From the NCBI GenBank assembly GCA_018266105.1, contig JAFEBA010000010.1, positions 5,001 to 69,000 on the forward strand: a stretch of DNA of 64,000 nt, written 5' to 3'. Under the pieces are notes generated by a model. It ran no database searches. It was not told where the DNA came from and saw only the letters and a list, made by a program, of their open reading frames with translations. The position numbers were made by a program, and so were the translations under genes. The DNA is from a bacterium. GTDB taxonomy: Bacteria > Vulcanimicrobiota > Xenobia > Xenobiales > JADMJV01. Positions 15,529-25,000 of the stretch are shown here, in pieces; position 1 is the stretch's first letter, and each line of letters begins with the position of its first letter.

Positions 15529-15560
15529 AGCCAACCCGGCCAGTCCGGGTTGGCTTTTCT
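15529..15560 (+). terminator. Rho-independent terminator
   Basis: Perfect 11-bp stem (15529-15539 with 15545-15555, AGCCAACCCGG) with a 5-base loop and TTTTCT tail, 26 bases after the stop at 15503. Confidence 0.9.
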
Positions 15561-15564
15561 ATTT

Positions 15565-15636
15565 CTATAGTTGGCGAGCGTCGGGGCGCGTCAACGCCCA
15601 GACCATGACGAGAATCAGCGCGATCAGGCTGCTCAT
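15565..15636 (-). CDS. 23-residue hydrophobic micropeptide (paralogue 2)
   Basis: ATG 15636 to TAG 15565. N-terminal helix MSSLIALILVMVWAL then the same TRPDARQL tail as paralogue 1. A strong ribosome site GGAGGAAA is 6 bases upstream. Sequence identity covers the tail and much of the helix; with a good ribosome site and conserved upstream block, it is very probably translated. The leader from the conserved block to the ATG is about 150 bases, long enough to hold RNA structure. Confidence 0.75.
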   Translation of the reverse strand: MSSLIALILVMVWALTRPDARQL

Positions 15637-15795
15637 AACGGTTTCCTCCGAAAAAATCCTACCCACTACTTTGTGGGACGGGCCGCCTTGGGCCCTGTCT
15701 GCTTCGAGGTCGAAGCATATCACCCGGGGTGGTGCTGCACTCGGCCGCGGGTTCGGCCTCATAATGCACCCTGGGTCTTGTTTAAATGTTGCCAG

Positions 15796-15856
15796 GATAT
15801 GAATAGCTGGATTTGTTCACAGGTGACAGAATCTGTCCTTTGACAAAGGGTGTCAC
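15796..15856 (-). promoter_or_regulatory. Upstream operator-like block of micropeptide 2
   Basis: Same order as at 14266-14332: TTCATATCC near 15796-15804, then GACAGaatCTGTC (15825-15837) and TGACA-N5-TGTCA (15841-15855). The rest of the 15637-15970 interval holds no gene that I can support; the divergent glycosidase promoter must also lie there. Confidence 0.55.
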
Positions 15857-15970
15857 TTTTAATAAATCTGTTCACTAGAAACAAGTGTTTGGAGTACTCT
15901 CTTTACAATCGGCTCCAGCTCGTGTTAATCTTGGCTGTTGAATAAATTTCAAATCAGGGAGGTTGGTTTT

Positions 15971-16888
15971 GTGCTGAGGTTTCGCTGGTTTTTACCGCTT
16001 CTGGTCTTCTTCATGGTACTCGGGTCTTTGCCCGGCCTGGCCGCCCCGCCTCAAAAAAACAGTCCCGTCAACTATCAGCGCGTGGTCATCAACGGTGTGC
16101 GCGCTTACGTGGTGACGGTTGACCTCAATTGCCGGCGGATCTCCCTGGTTCCCCACAGCAGCAATGGTCATTACAAATCTTTCCGGCGCTTTATTCGTGA
16201 GAATCAGCCAGTTGCGGCCATCAACGGGACTTTTTTCGACCCGGCTACGGCCACCATCATCTGCAATCTAATTTCCAGCGGCAAGCTGCTCAGCGAAGGC
16301 CGGGTGGGCCACTCTCTACGCATCGATGCTCAGAACCGGGCTCAGTTGGTGAGTACGGCGGGTACGCCTGGTCGTTCTCTCAAGCTCAGCGACTGGGCCT
16401 TCGGTCTGTCCAGTGGTCCCACGCTGGTGCGCGCCGGCCACACGACCCTGACCCCCTGGCGGGAGGGTTTCCGTGATCCTGGTCTGTTTGGACTGGCTCC
16501 CCGCAGTGCCATCGGGATTACCAAGCACAATAAGTTGGTGTTGGTGACGGTGCGCAAACCTGTGCGTCTGCAGCGCCTGGCCTGGATGATGAAGAGTCTG
16601 GGGGCCCAGGACGCGCTCAATCTGGATGGCGGAAGTTCCACCGCCATGTATTACAAAGGATACTTCGTCACTCGTCCCCGCCGCATGCTGACCAATATCG
16701 TGGCAGTCTATCTGCGAGCCGCCGATACGGCCGCACCGGTGGTCAGCCAGCCCCCGGCCGGAACTCCAGTTTACGATCACACCAACGCTCTCCCGGTGGC
16801 CTTGCTGCCCAGTTCGGCCGAAGCACCTCTGGATCCGGACTATCAGATGCCGGCCCCGGCCCCGACCCCCGAACTCTTGCCACAGTAG
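15971..16888 (+). CDS. Exported phosphodiester glycosidase-family protein (NAGPA/DUF2233)
   Basis: 305 residues. GTG 15971 is preferred because GGGAGG lies 8 bases upstream and it places a clean signal peptide (FRWFLPLLVFFMVLGSLPGLAA) at the N-terminus; an in-frame TTG at 15938 would bury that site. The domain shows AINGTFFD, FGLSSGPTLV, PRSAIGITK and the LNLDGGSSTAMYYKG signature of the NAGPA family, which cleaves phosphodiester-linked sugars and is often found in cell-wall or exopolysaccharide turnover. The C-terminal ~50 residues are Pro/Ala-rich. It ends two bases from the stop of the converging Clp-like gene. Confidence 0.85.
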   Translation: MLRFRWFLPLLVFFMVLGSLPGLAAPPQKNSPVNYQRVVINGVRAYVVTVDLNCRRISLVPHSSNGHYKSFRRFIRENQPVAAINGTFFDPATATIICNLISSGKLLSEGRVGHSLRIDAQNRAQLVSTAGTPGRSLKLSDWAFGLSSGPTLVRAGHTTLTPWREGFRDPGLFGLAPRSAIGITKHNKLVLVTVRKPVRLQRLAWMMKSLGAQDALNLDGGSSTAMYYKGYFVTRPRRMLTNIVAVYLRAADTAAPVVSQPPAGTPVYDHTNALPVALLPSSAEAPLDPDYQMPAPAPTPELLPQ

Positions 16889-16889
16889 G

Positions 16890-19040
16890 TCAAAAGCCGG
16901 TCAAGATAAAGCGGTCGCCGTCCATCTCTACAATGATGTGCTCAGGTGCGGCTTGCCTGCTTAAGAGGGCGGTTAACTCGGGAATCAGGCGCCGTTCGAT
17001 CAAGCGCTGTAGCGGCCGCGCGCCCAAGCGCAGGTCATAGCCCACCCGGGCCAGGTAATCCAGGCAAGCCTCGCTTGGCTTCAGAACAATGCCTCTTCGT
17101 TGCAGTCCCGGACGTTTCTGCAATTGCTCGATTTCCCGCCCGGCCACCTGACGCACCACTTCGGGAGTCAGGGGACGGAAAGGAACTACTGCATCCATTC
17201 GGTTGATGAGTTCGGGTCGAAAAAACCGGCGGAGCGCCTGAGAGTAGTCTCCAGCTTGAACCTGACGCAGTCCCAGTGCGTTTTGTTGCTCCGCCCCCAG
17301 GTTGCTGGTTAGGAGCAGGACGGCCGTGCGCAGGCTGGTGACCCTGCCCCAAGGGTCGCAAAGTTGTCCCTCGTCGAACGCCCGCAGCAGTACGTCAAAG
17401 ACTTCCGGGTGGGCCTTTTCAACTTCGTCGAACAGCACCACCGAGAAAGGCTTCTGGCGCAGCTCGCGTAGCCAGGATGCTGGAGATTTGTCGTAGAGGC
17501 TGCCGAGCAGACGCTCGGCCGCGCCAGTGCCCGCGTATTCGCTCATGTCCAGGCGAATCAGGCGCTTCTCGTCTGAAAACAGGACTTCGGCCAGCGTTTT
17601 GGCCAGTTCGGTTTTACCCACTCCGGTCGGACCACAAAGCAAAAGCACTCCTAAGGGGCGTCCCGGGTCCTGTAGCCCCGCTTTGAATGCCGTGATGATC
17701 CTTAGCGCGGCTTGCTGGGCCTCGGGTTGACCGATGACCCGAGCAGAGATGCGGGCCATCAGCTCCTCGGGGTCGAGAGCGATTTCGTCCAGTAGGAATT
17801 CCTCGGGGATGCTGCTCTTCTGAGAGAAGGCTGAAATGGCTTTGGCGCGGGTTAGCTCCGCCGCCCTGGGGCCTCGACCGAGATGGCGCAAGAACCTGAC
17901 CGCGCTCCCGGGTAATGCCTCGTAAGGGGAGAAGCGACGAAAAAGGCTGAGTAAGGTCTCGTCCAGGTCAAGTTGGATGCGCAGTCCGGTGCGCACCCAG
18001 GCCAATACCTCCCCGCTCTGGACGTCATTCATCGCTTCCAAAGGCAGGACTCGAAACAGATCGGCAAAACCCGGCAGCAGTCGCCGACAAGCCTGCCATT
18101 CGCTTGCGCTGGCTTCTACCACCATTTGTAACTGCCCGTCCACAATGTAGGGGGTCAGGAAGGCAGCCAGGCTTCCCCCCGGGTCGCTTCCTCCCTGGCG
18201 AATCAAATCGGCCAGACTCTCCACCGCCAGCACGCCATTGGCCTGACCCAGTTGAGAGATCACCCGTTCGCAGCGTTCTTCCCACATCCCAAGGTAGGTC
18301 ATACCGGCGACCAGGCGGGCCGCCGAGGTGCGCCAGATATTTCTGGATCGCCGGGCCGCTTCGTTGATCAAAGTGGTCTTGCCTACACTGGCCGGTCCGA
18401 TGATTGCCACCGATAGTCCTGCCTGGAGATTCTTGATCAAGGCTTTCAGGGCTTCCTCGCGCCCGTAGCCTTTCTCTCCGGAACTGTGGGCAAGTTCTGC
18501 TACGCTCTCGAGGTCTTTCCAGCGCTCCTTCTGTTTGTCTTGAGTTCGGGTGGGGCGCTTGACCCGGATACGCCGAATCTGCAACTGCTCGCCGCAAACA
18601 TGGCGCAGCAGTAGGGCCGGGCTCAGCCCTTTGAGGCTTTCCTGGACGTAATGACCCACCAGCTCGCGTAGACTTCGCTCTGCTTCGAAGTAGAACTGGA
18701 GTCCTAGCCACGGAACCACGCACATGCGTAGCCCGCTGGCCACCTCGCCGACGGCGCATGGAAAGCGAAACTCCCAGTAGAATTCCTGGGGTAAAACCTG
18801 GTTGCCGATGCGGTATTCGGGTCGCAGCTCCACCGGGACCACCAGACTTTGAAAGTCCTGGCAATCGCCCGGTGACATCCAGGGGTTTTCCTTGTGGGCC
18901 AGAGACATGAGGTCGGACAAGGCTCGCTCGGCTGACTCGGCATCCGGACCCTGGGCTGTGTAGGCGGGGTCGTCCAGCAGCACGGCCACATAGCCATAAT
19001 TGGTGGGAAATAGGCCGGCGTGATAGCGTAAGACTCTCAT
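16890..19040 (-). CDS. Clp-like double AAA+ ATPase, third of three paralogues
   Basis: 716 residues from ATG 19040 (ATGA overlap with the gene before it). The N-terminal ~160 residues are not the ClpA/B N-domain. D1 has a Walker A (GPASVGKT) and a VAGMTYLGMWEERCERV segment like ClpB, but where Walker B should read D-E it reads VLAVESLADL, so D1 probably cannot hydrolyse ATP normally. D2 looks complete: GPTGVGKTELAKTLAE, VLFDEVEKAHPEV, LTSNLGA, arginine finger FRPELINRMD and sensor 2 GARPLQRLIERRL. There is no C-terminal extension beyond D2. No ClpP-binding loop or ClpP gene is evident, so disaggregase/remodelling rather than proteolysis is likelier. Confidence 0.85.
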   Translation of the reverse strand: MRVLRYHAGLFPTNYGYVAVLLDDPAYTAQGPDAESAERALSDLMSLAHKENPWMSPGDCQDFQSLVVPVELRPEYRIGNQVLPQEFYWEFRFPCAVGEVASGLRMCVVPWLGLQFYFEAERSLRELVGHYVQESLKGLSPALLLRHVCGEQLQIRRIRVKRPTRTQDKQKERWKDLESVAELAHSSGEKGYGREEALKALIKNLQAGLSVAIIGPASVGKTTLINEAARRSRNIWRTSAARLVAGMTYLGMWEERCERVISQLGQANGVLAVESLADLIRQGGSDPGGSLAAFLTPYIVDGQLQMVVEASASEWQACRRLLPGFADLFRVLPLEAMNDVQSGEVLAWVRTGLRIQLDLDETLLSLFRRFSPYEALPGSAVRFLRHLGRGPRAAELTRAKAISAFSQKSSIPEEFLLDEIALDPEELMARISARVIGQPEAQQAALRIITAFKAGLQDPGRPLGVLLLCGPTGVGKTELAKTLAEVLFSDEKRLIRLDMSEYAGTGAAERLLGSLYDKSPASWLRELRQKPFSVVLFDEVEKAHPEVFDVLLRAFDEGQLCDPWGRVTSLRTAVLLLTSNLGAEQQNALGLRQVQAGDYSQALRRFFRPELINRMDAVVPFRPLTPEVVRQVAGREIEQLQKRPGLQRRGIVLKPSEACLDYLARVGYDLRLGARPLQRLIERRLIPELTALLSRQAAPEHIIVEMDGDRFILTGF

Positions 19041-22000
19041 CGCGTCTGCACCAGACTGCCCAGGCACCAGCCTTTGCGGCACAGCAGGCGACTGGCGAGG
19101 TCCAGGCACGCCCGCTGGCCCAGGTAGATCCGTACGAGCCGGGCCTGGAAATCCCGAGCCTGCACCCAGACACAGTGGAGTCCGCCCCCTTCCAGGAAGA
19201 GATGCAATCCGCATTCTCCCTTGGCTACGGCCCCAGCTCGAGGCCCCTGCAGGCTAATGACTGCTCCGCGTTGTTGGAACTCCAAGTCGCCGCTTTTGAA
19301 GGCTTCTTGATAGCCTTTGAGGAGTAGCCGCTGGCTGGCCATATGTCCCGATAGCTCGAGTTCGACACGTTGATTCTCAGGCTCGGCCAGACGGTGCTGT
19401 AGCCAGTCTACTCGTAGTTTCAGGCCGGCCAGTTCAACCGGCTCGCTCTCGTGAAGCCATTCCTCCAGTTGCATCTGTAGTTCCAGGCTGAGCAGCAGTT
19501 TCTCCAGTTGCTGCGGCTGAAGCTGGCAAAGCGGGGGCGGAGCGGGGGCCTTGGACCTGGCGCCTGTCCGGGGCGACTGATTGAGCTGGAGTCTCAGAGT
19601 TTGCAGCTCTTCTTTGAGTTCAAAGTAGAGCAATTCGCTCTCACACAGACTTTCCTGGGTGTGAGTGGCGTGCTCGGGTGCCAGTTCGCTCTTGAGGGTT
19701 TCTTCCAGTGACTGAATTTGCGCCGCCAGTTCTGAGCGGGAAGGCTGACCCAGTTCCCAATTCAAATCGAGGGCTGGAGTCACACGTTCTACCTGCACTT
19801 CCAGGTTTTCATCCACTCGGATGAGAGTGAGCCCCTCGGGCGGGAGGGCGGCCAGACGGCGGGCTACCGGCCCCACGATTTTCTCTTCTACGGTACGCTT
19901 GAGCGCGCGGGCTCCCAGTTGGGGATGGAAGCCCGCGTCCACCACCCGCTCGCGAGCCTGAGGTTCGACTTCCAGCAGGCACTGGCGTCGGCGCAGACCC
20001 TCTCGTTCCAGAAGCTTTTGCCAGATACGCTCGGCCACCCTGGCCACGGTGGGGCGGTCGAGGCGGTGGAAGGGCACGATTCGATCGATACGATTGAATA
20101 ACTCGGGTGGGAAAAAGTCCTCGGCGGCTCGACGATAAGTGAGTTCTTCCTGCTGGGCCCGGCTGCGCAGCCCCAGGCTGGACTGGGTCTGATCTGCTCC
20201 CAGATTCGAGGTCATAATCACAATCGTTTGGGTAAAATCGACGGTTCGCCCGCGCGCATCGGTCAGTCGTCCGTCTCCCAGCAGTTGCAGCAAGAGGAGC
20301 AGAACCTGGGGATGAGCTTTTTCGATCTCATCCAGAAGGAGCACCGAAAAGGGCTGGCTGCGCACAGCTTCGGTCAGCAGTCCTTCAGGTCGATGGAATG
20401 TGCCGATCAGGCGAGCGATGGAGTCTTCCCCGACATACTCGTTCATATCGATACGAATCAATCGTTCTTGGGTGCTGAAGAGCGCCGTGGCCAGTGCCTT
20501 GGCGCATTCTGTTTTGCCCACTCCGGTCGGTCCGATAAAGAGCAGACTGCCCAGTGGCCGATTGGTCGATTGTAGTCGTGCCTTGGCTAACGCGACCAGC
20601 TCAACGCAGCAGGCGACGGCTTCCTCCTGACCAACTAGTTGTAGACGGATCTTGTCACCAATGCTCTGGGATTCCAGAGTGGTGCGCTCGTCCAGCAGTT
20701 CCAGCGACATTCCCGAGTACTCGGCGAACCATCGCAGTAGATCGGGTCCACCCACGGCCTGCTTACGGTAGTGGGCTCCAACCTGTTGCAGCAGTCTGGA
20801 TACCTTTCCCGGGTGGCTGGCGTCACTCAAGTAGCGGTCGCCGATCTGCAGAGCCTGATGAACGGCCTCCAGACTAAAGGTGCATTCCTGACTCTCTTCG
20901 GTGGCCCGGGCGGCGGCCAGGGCGATACTGCGATTTAGGCCGGGCTCCGGGGGCTCGACCAGCAGCACCTGAAAGTGGTCCGCCAGGGCCCGGTCGCGTT
21001 GCCTCAGCAACTGGTAGGCTTCGTGAGTCATCTCTCCGATCACGCGGAGTTCGTGGCGGTCCATAAAGGACTTGAGCAACTGGGCTGCGTTCAGGGCCGA
21101 GTCTCGGCTGACCCCGGCTGTGAGCAGCCCCAGCAAGTCATCAAAAACCAGGACGTGGTCACGCTTGCGGCAGTGCTTGAGAATATTCAAGAAGCGGTTT
21201 TCCCACTGGCCGACATAAGACATGCCGGAGATTAGCCGGCCTGGCGAGATCAGGAAGGTGCCTGAGCGAGCGGCCTTTCTCTTCTTGCTCACCCCCTTCG
21301 TCGGCACTTGCTCCAGTCGCTGGCTGACATGGGCGCGGATCAGGGCGCTCTTGCCGACCAATCGGGGGCCCAACAGAATCAGGCCGGAGCGCGGCGAGGA
21401 GCTCCGCCAGAGATTGATCTCCTCCAACTCCCGTTGGCGGCCCAGAAAGGTCTCGGGGGACTCCTCGAGCCTCCGTTCCAGGTTGCGTCCGCACTGGGCC
21501 AGTTCTTCTGCCCCAGAGCGGTTCGGCGCTCCGCCCAGGAGCGCAAAGAGACTCTGTTTGGCCGGAGGTTCAGAAATGCCCGGGGTCTCGATGTCCAGGT
21601 TGGTCAACTGGACCCAGGCGCGTTGACCTGCGCTCAGACTTTCGGGTTCGATCTCCGATCCTTCGCGTTTCAACTGCCTCAGGTGCTGGCGTACGGCCTC
21701 GCTGGCTTGCTCCTCAAGGCTGCACAGGTCGTGCAAGGGGAACCAAAGGTCATTCAGGCTGGGGGTATAGGCGACTTTTTGACCCAGAGCCTCAAAGCTG
21801 ACGAAGAGCAGACGCAGGCTGGCGGTACGTCGCTCAAATTCGAACTTGAGTTGGATGAAGTGTTCGCGCAGTTCCGGACAATAGGTCAGACGAGTGAATT
21901 TCTCCAGACGCTCTTCTTTACGACCTTCCTCAAGGCTTTGACGCAGACTCTGTGAGCTCAACTGCAGCACTTTGTTGAGCAGAGGTGCACGCACGCTGAA

Positions 22001-22081
22001 CAGGGCCGGCCAGAAAAGGGGAAAGGCCTGATAGCCCTCGGCGCCTTGATGTTGAACGTAAAGGGGGATGCAGACCTTCAC
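19037..22081 (-). CDS. Clp-like double AAA+ ATPase with release-factor-like C-terminus, second of three
   Basis: 1014 residues. Starts GTG 22081, overlapping the previous stop (GTGA). N-terminal ~180 residues unrecognised. D1 has Walker A GPRLVGKS, LISGMSYVGQWENRF and a near-normal Walker B (VLVFDDLLGLL). D2 is complete: GPTGVGKTECAKALA, LLDEIEKAHPQV, MTSNLGAD, FPPELFNRID, GARALKRTVEE. After D2 comes a ~230-residue region with coiled coil, then GAVISLQGPRAGAVAKGECG and LHLFLEGGGLHCVWV, resembling the PCRF domain of peptide-chain release factors (strand G..A..L..E.GLH), without any GGQ motif. Probably forms a mixed or parallel hexamer with its neighbours; function unknown. Confidence 0.85.
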   Translation of the reverse strand: MKVCIPLYVQHQGAEGYQAFPLFWPALFSVRAPLLNKVLQLSSQSLRQSLEEGRKEERLEKFTRLTYCPELREHFIQLKFEFERRTASLRLLFVSFEALGQKVAYTPSLNDLWFPLHDLCSLEEQASEAVRQHLRQLKREGSEIEPESLSAGQRAWVQLTNLDIETPGISEPPAKQSLFALLGGAPNRSGAEELAQCGRNLERRLEESPETFLGRQRELEEINLWRSSSPRSGLILLGPRLVGKSALIRAHVSQRLEQVPTKGVSKKRKAARSGTFLISPGRLISGMSYVGQWENRFLNILKHCRKRDHVLVFDDLLGLLTAGVSRDSALNAAQLLKSFMDRHELRVIGEMTHEAYQLLRQRDRALADHFQVLLVEPPEPGLNRSIALAAARATEESQECTFSLEAVHQALQIGDRYLSDASHPGKVSRLLQQVGAHYRKQAVGGPDLLRWFAEYSGMSLELLDERTTLESQSIGDKIRLQLVGQEEAVACCVELVALAKARLQSTNRPLGSLLFIGPTGVGKTECAKALATALFSTQERLIRIDMNEYVGEDSIARLIGTFHRPEGLLTEAVRSQPFSVLLLDEIEKAHPQVLLLLLQLLGDGRLTDARGRTVDFTQTIVIMTSNLGADQTQSSLGLRSRAQQEELTYRRAAEDFFPPELFNRIDRIVPFHRLDRPTVARVAERIWQKLLEREGLRRRQCLLEVEPQARERVVDAGFHPQLGARALKRTVEEKIVGPVARRLAALPPEGLTLIRVDENLEVQVERVTPALDLNWELGQPSRSELAAQIQSLEETLKSELAPEHATHTQESLCESELLYFELKEELQTLRLQLNQSPRTGARSKAPAPPPLCQLQPQQLEKLLLSLELQMQLEEWLHESEPVELAGLKLRVDWLQHRLAEPENQRVELELSGHMASQRLLLKGYQEAFKSGDLEFQQRGAVISLQGPRAGAVAKGECGLHLFLEGGGLHCVWVQARDFQARLVRIYLGQRACLDLASRLLCRKGWCLGSLVQTR

Positions 22082-25000
22082 GGCAGTAGTGCCGCCTCTT
22101 CCGCTCGTCGCAGCAGGCGTTTGTCCAGGCAAAGCTTGAGACTGTCGGATTGCAGCGGCCGTCGCGAGAGCAGCTGGTCCTGGCAGAAGCCTTCGTCCAG
22201 ATTCCAGGTGCGCGGACTGACCGGATGTTGCAGGCTGCCTTTGCGGTGGACCTCCAGCGGAGGCTGGTAAGCCGGTGGCACATAGGGATTCTTTTCGTCT
22301 CCGCTGAGGCGCGCGGCTGAGGAAACTTCGACCAGAACCGTATTCTCACGTCCCCGGCGCAAGACTTTGTGAAGTCCACCCTCGCCACGCAGCCAGGGGG
22401 CGCAGAATTTGCCGGATACCTCGAACAGGTATCCCAGGGCCGTCTGACGACCCAGCTCCGCCGGCTCGATCAATCCACGTTCGAGCTGGGGATGCCAGGT
22501 CCAGCCCGATTCCGTGAGGGTGAAAGGACGCTGCTCGTGTTCGGCTTCCAGGCGGGTCGGCAGGCTTCCCCTTAGTTGCGGCAGAGGGCCTTTGCGCAGA
22601 CTGATGGCTTCCAGTTTGTAGCCAAATTGCTGTTCCTCTAATGCCTGCCGATAGAGCTCGGCCAGGTAGTCCAGGGCCCCCTGGCTTTCGCTGTAGATCG
22701 CCAGGATCGTCTGATGCGGCTCCGGTTGCACCAGACAGTAGGCTTGACACAGGGCACGGTCGACTTCGGATTCCAGTTCGCCCGTGCGCATCGGCAACTC
22801 CTCAAAGAGCAAGGAGTCTCCCAGGGCTCCCAGGGCCAGCTCCTCCAGTCCGTTGATCCGCTCCGACAGTTGCTCGAAGTTGCTCAGGAATTGGCGGTGT
22901 GGCCAGCCCGTCTTGTGGCGATGCTCGTGACGCACCTTCTCGTTGCGCAGTTCGTTCAGGACCGGTCCTTTATCCAGACGGCGATAGCGGCGGCGTAGCT
23001 GGGAGATGCGATGATTGGATTGGCGCTGCTGTTCTTGAAGTGCGTTCGCACGTTCCAGGGTGGACTGAGGATAGACCCGGACCAGCAGCCCGCCCGGCTG
23101 AGTCTGGCTGACGTCGACGTGCACCTTCAGGGCGACTTGAGCCGGATGCGCATTCAATTGTTGACTGAGGGGAGCCAGCAGCAGCCGGTCCAGGCAACGT
23201 TTCAAAGGTCGGGCCCCATAGAGTTTGTGATAGCCCTGCTGGGCCAGCACTTCATCCACGCCAGGGGCGATTTTTAGCTCCAGTGGGCGTCCGCGCAACC
23301 CCTGACGTTGTTCCAGGCGGCTGAGCTCCCATTGGGCAATGCGCAGCACACTCTCGGGTGAAAGGCTGTGAAAGGGAATGATTTCGTCAATACGATTCAG
23401 TAATTCTGGGCGAAAGGCGGCGCGCACAGCGTTCATGAACTGTCCCTGATGGGACTGGTCGCGCAGGCCCAGGCTGCCCTTTTGAAAGCTGTCGGCCCCC
23501 AGGTTGGAGGTCATCAGAATTAGACAGTTGCTGAAGTCAGCGACTTCGCCCCGCTCGTCGCTCAAGCGGGCGTCGCCCAGGACTTGCAGCAACAAATCGA
23601 AGAAGTCAGGGTGGGCCTTTTCCACTTCGTCAAAGAGCAGGACTTGAAAGGGGCGTTCACGGACTTTAGCCACAAGCAATCCGTTCTGGCTGCCGCCGAT
23701 CAGACGTTTTACGTCCCAGGGCGTGGAGAATTCGCTCATGTCCAATCGCGTCAGGCGCTCCCGGTCCTGAAAAACAAATTCGGCCAGACAACGAGCCAGT
23801 TCGGTCTTGCCTACGCCCGTGGGTCCGATGAGCAGAAAGCTGGCGATCGGTCGATTGGCTCGAGTTAATCCGTGCTTGAAGGCCGCCAGGCGATCCACGG
23901 CGCGCTCCACGGCCAGGTCCTGACCTTGAAGTCGTTGTCCAAACCAGTCGCGTACCTGGCCGGCCAGAAAGGCTTGACTGTCTTCTAAGAACAGCAAAGG
24001 CAGCCCGCTTTGCTGGGAAAAGTGCCGCATCACTTCGGCTCTCATGGGTCGCGGGTGTTGGCGAAAAAGGTTGCGCAGAAAACGGACCGGCCATCCGGGC
24101 GAGGCCGAGGAGCTGGCGAAGCGGCCGTGAATTTCGGCCGTCGCTTCCAGGGCTTGAGGAGCCAGCTTGGGGAAAACCCTCGCCAACACTGCCCGGGTCC
24201 GCTCTGGCGAAGCCGGTTCCAGCCGCATCACTGTAAAGCTTTCCAAAAGTTGCGGATACTCCCGTTCTATGACCGCCAGCTGCTCGGGAGTGGATTCGGC
24301 CAGGCCCTGTAGCTTTTTGCCGCTCAGGTAGGGTTTGAGGAAGCCGGCCAGCCCGTAAGGATTGGTGCTGTGGCGGGCACTTTCCAGCAGCTCTTGCAGG
24401 TGTCCCAAGTGAAGCACGCCTTTGATTTTTGCCAGCTCCTCGATCAGCTGCTGGCAACGGCTCTGCCAACCGCCAAAAGACACTTCACCCAACATTAGCC
24501 TGGGTCCGCTGGTTTCAAAAAAGTTGGTTCCGGCCAGTTGGAAGTCCTCGCGCCGCCGGGCCAGTTCGTGGATGAGAGCGGTTTTGCCGCACCCGGACGG
24601 GCCCACCAGCAGCACATTGTGGTCGGCCAGCAAGTCGGCCAGTTGGGCCAGCTGCTCATCCACCAGTACGGCTCGCGGCGGACCCTCCTGGACCAGGCGG
24701 CTGGTCAGTTTTGGAAGTTGCTTCTCTTGTTCTTCCTTTTGGGAGGGGTCAATGGATTTTACGCTGAGTCGCGTGAAGTTGCCGCTGAGGCTCTGCCAGC
24801 GCTGCAGTTGCATTAACTTGCCGGGCTGGCCCAGCAGTTTAGCGCGCATCAGCAAGGATCTTACTTCCTTTGCCAGGTTGAGCCTCAGTTTGCGCGGGTC
24901 TTCCCCGGTCACTTCTAATTGAAATTGGGGAAGGTGGGCCGCCAGAAGCTTTTTGCCTCCCAGCGTGATCGGATAGATTACCGCGTCCACCTGCAATCGA

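Noticed and set aside
18025..19173. 382-codon minus-strand frame within the third Clp gene
   Set aside because: Out-of-frame shadow rich in Arg, Gly and Ser, typical of a +1 frame in GC-rich coding DNA.
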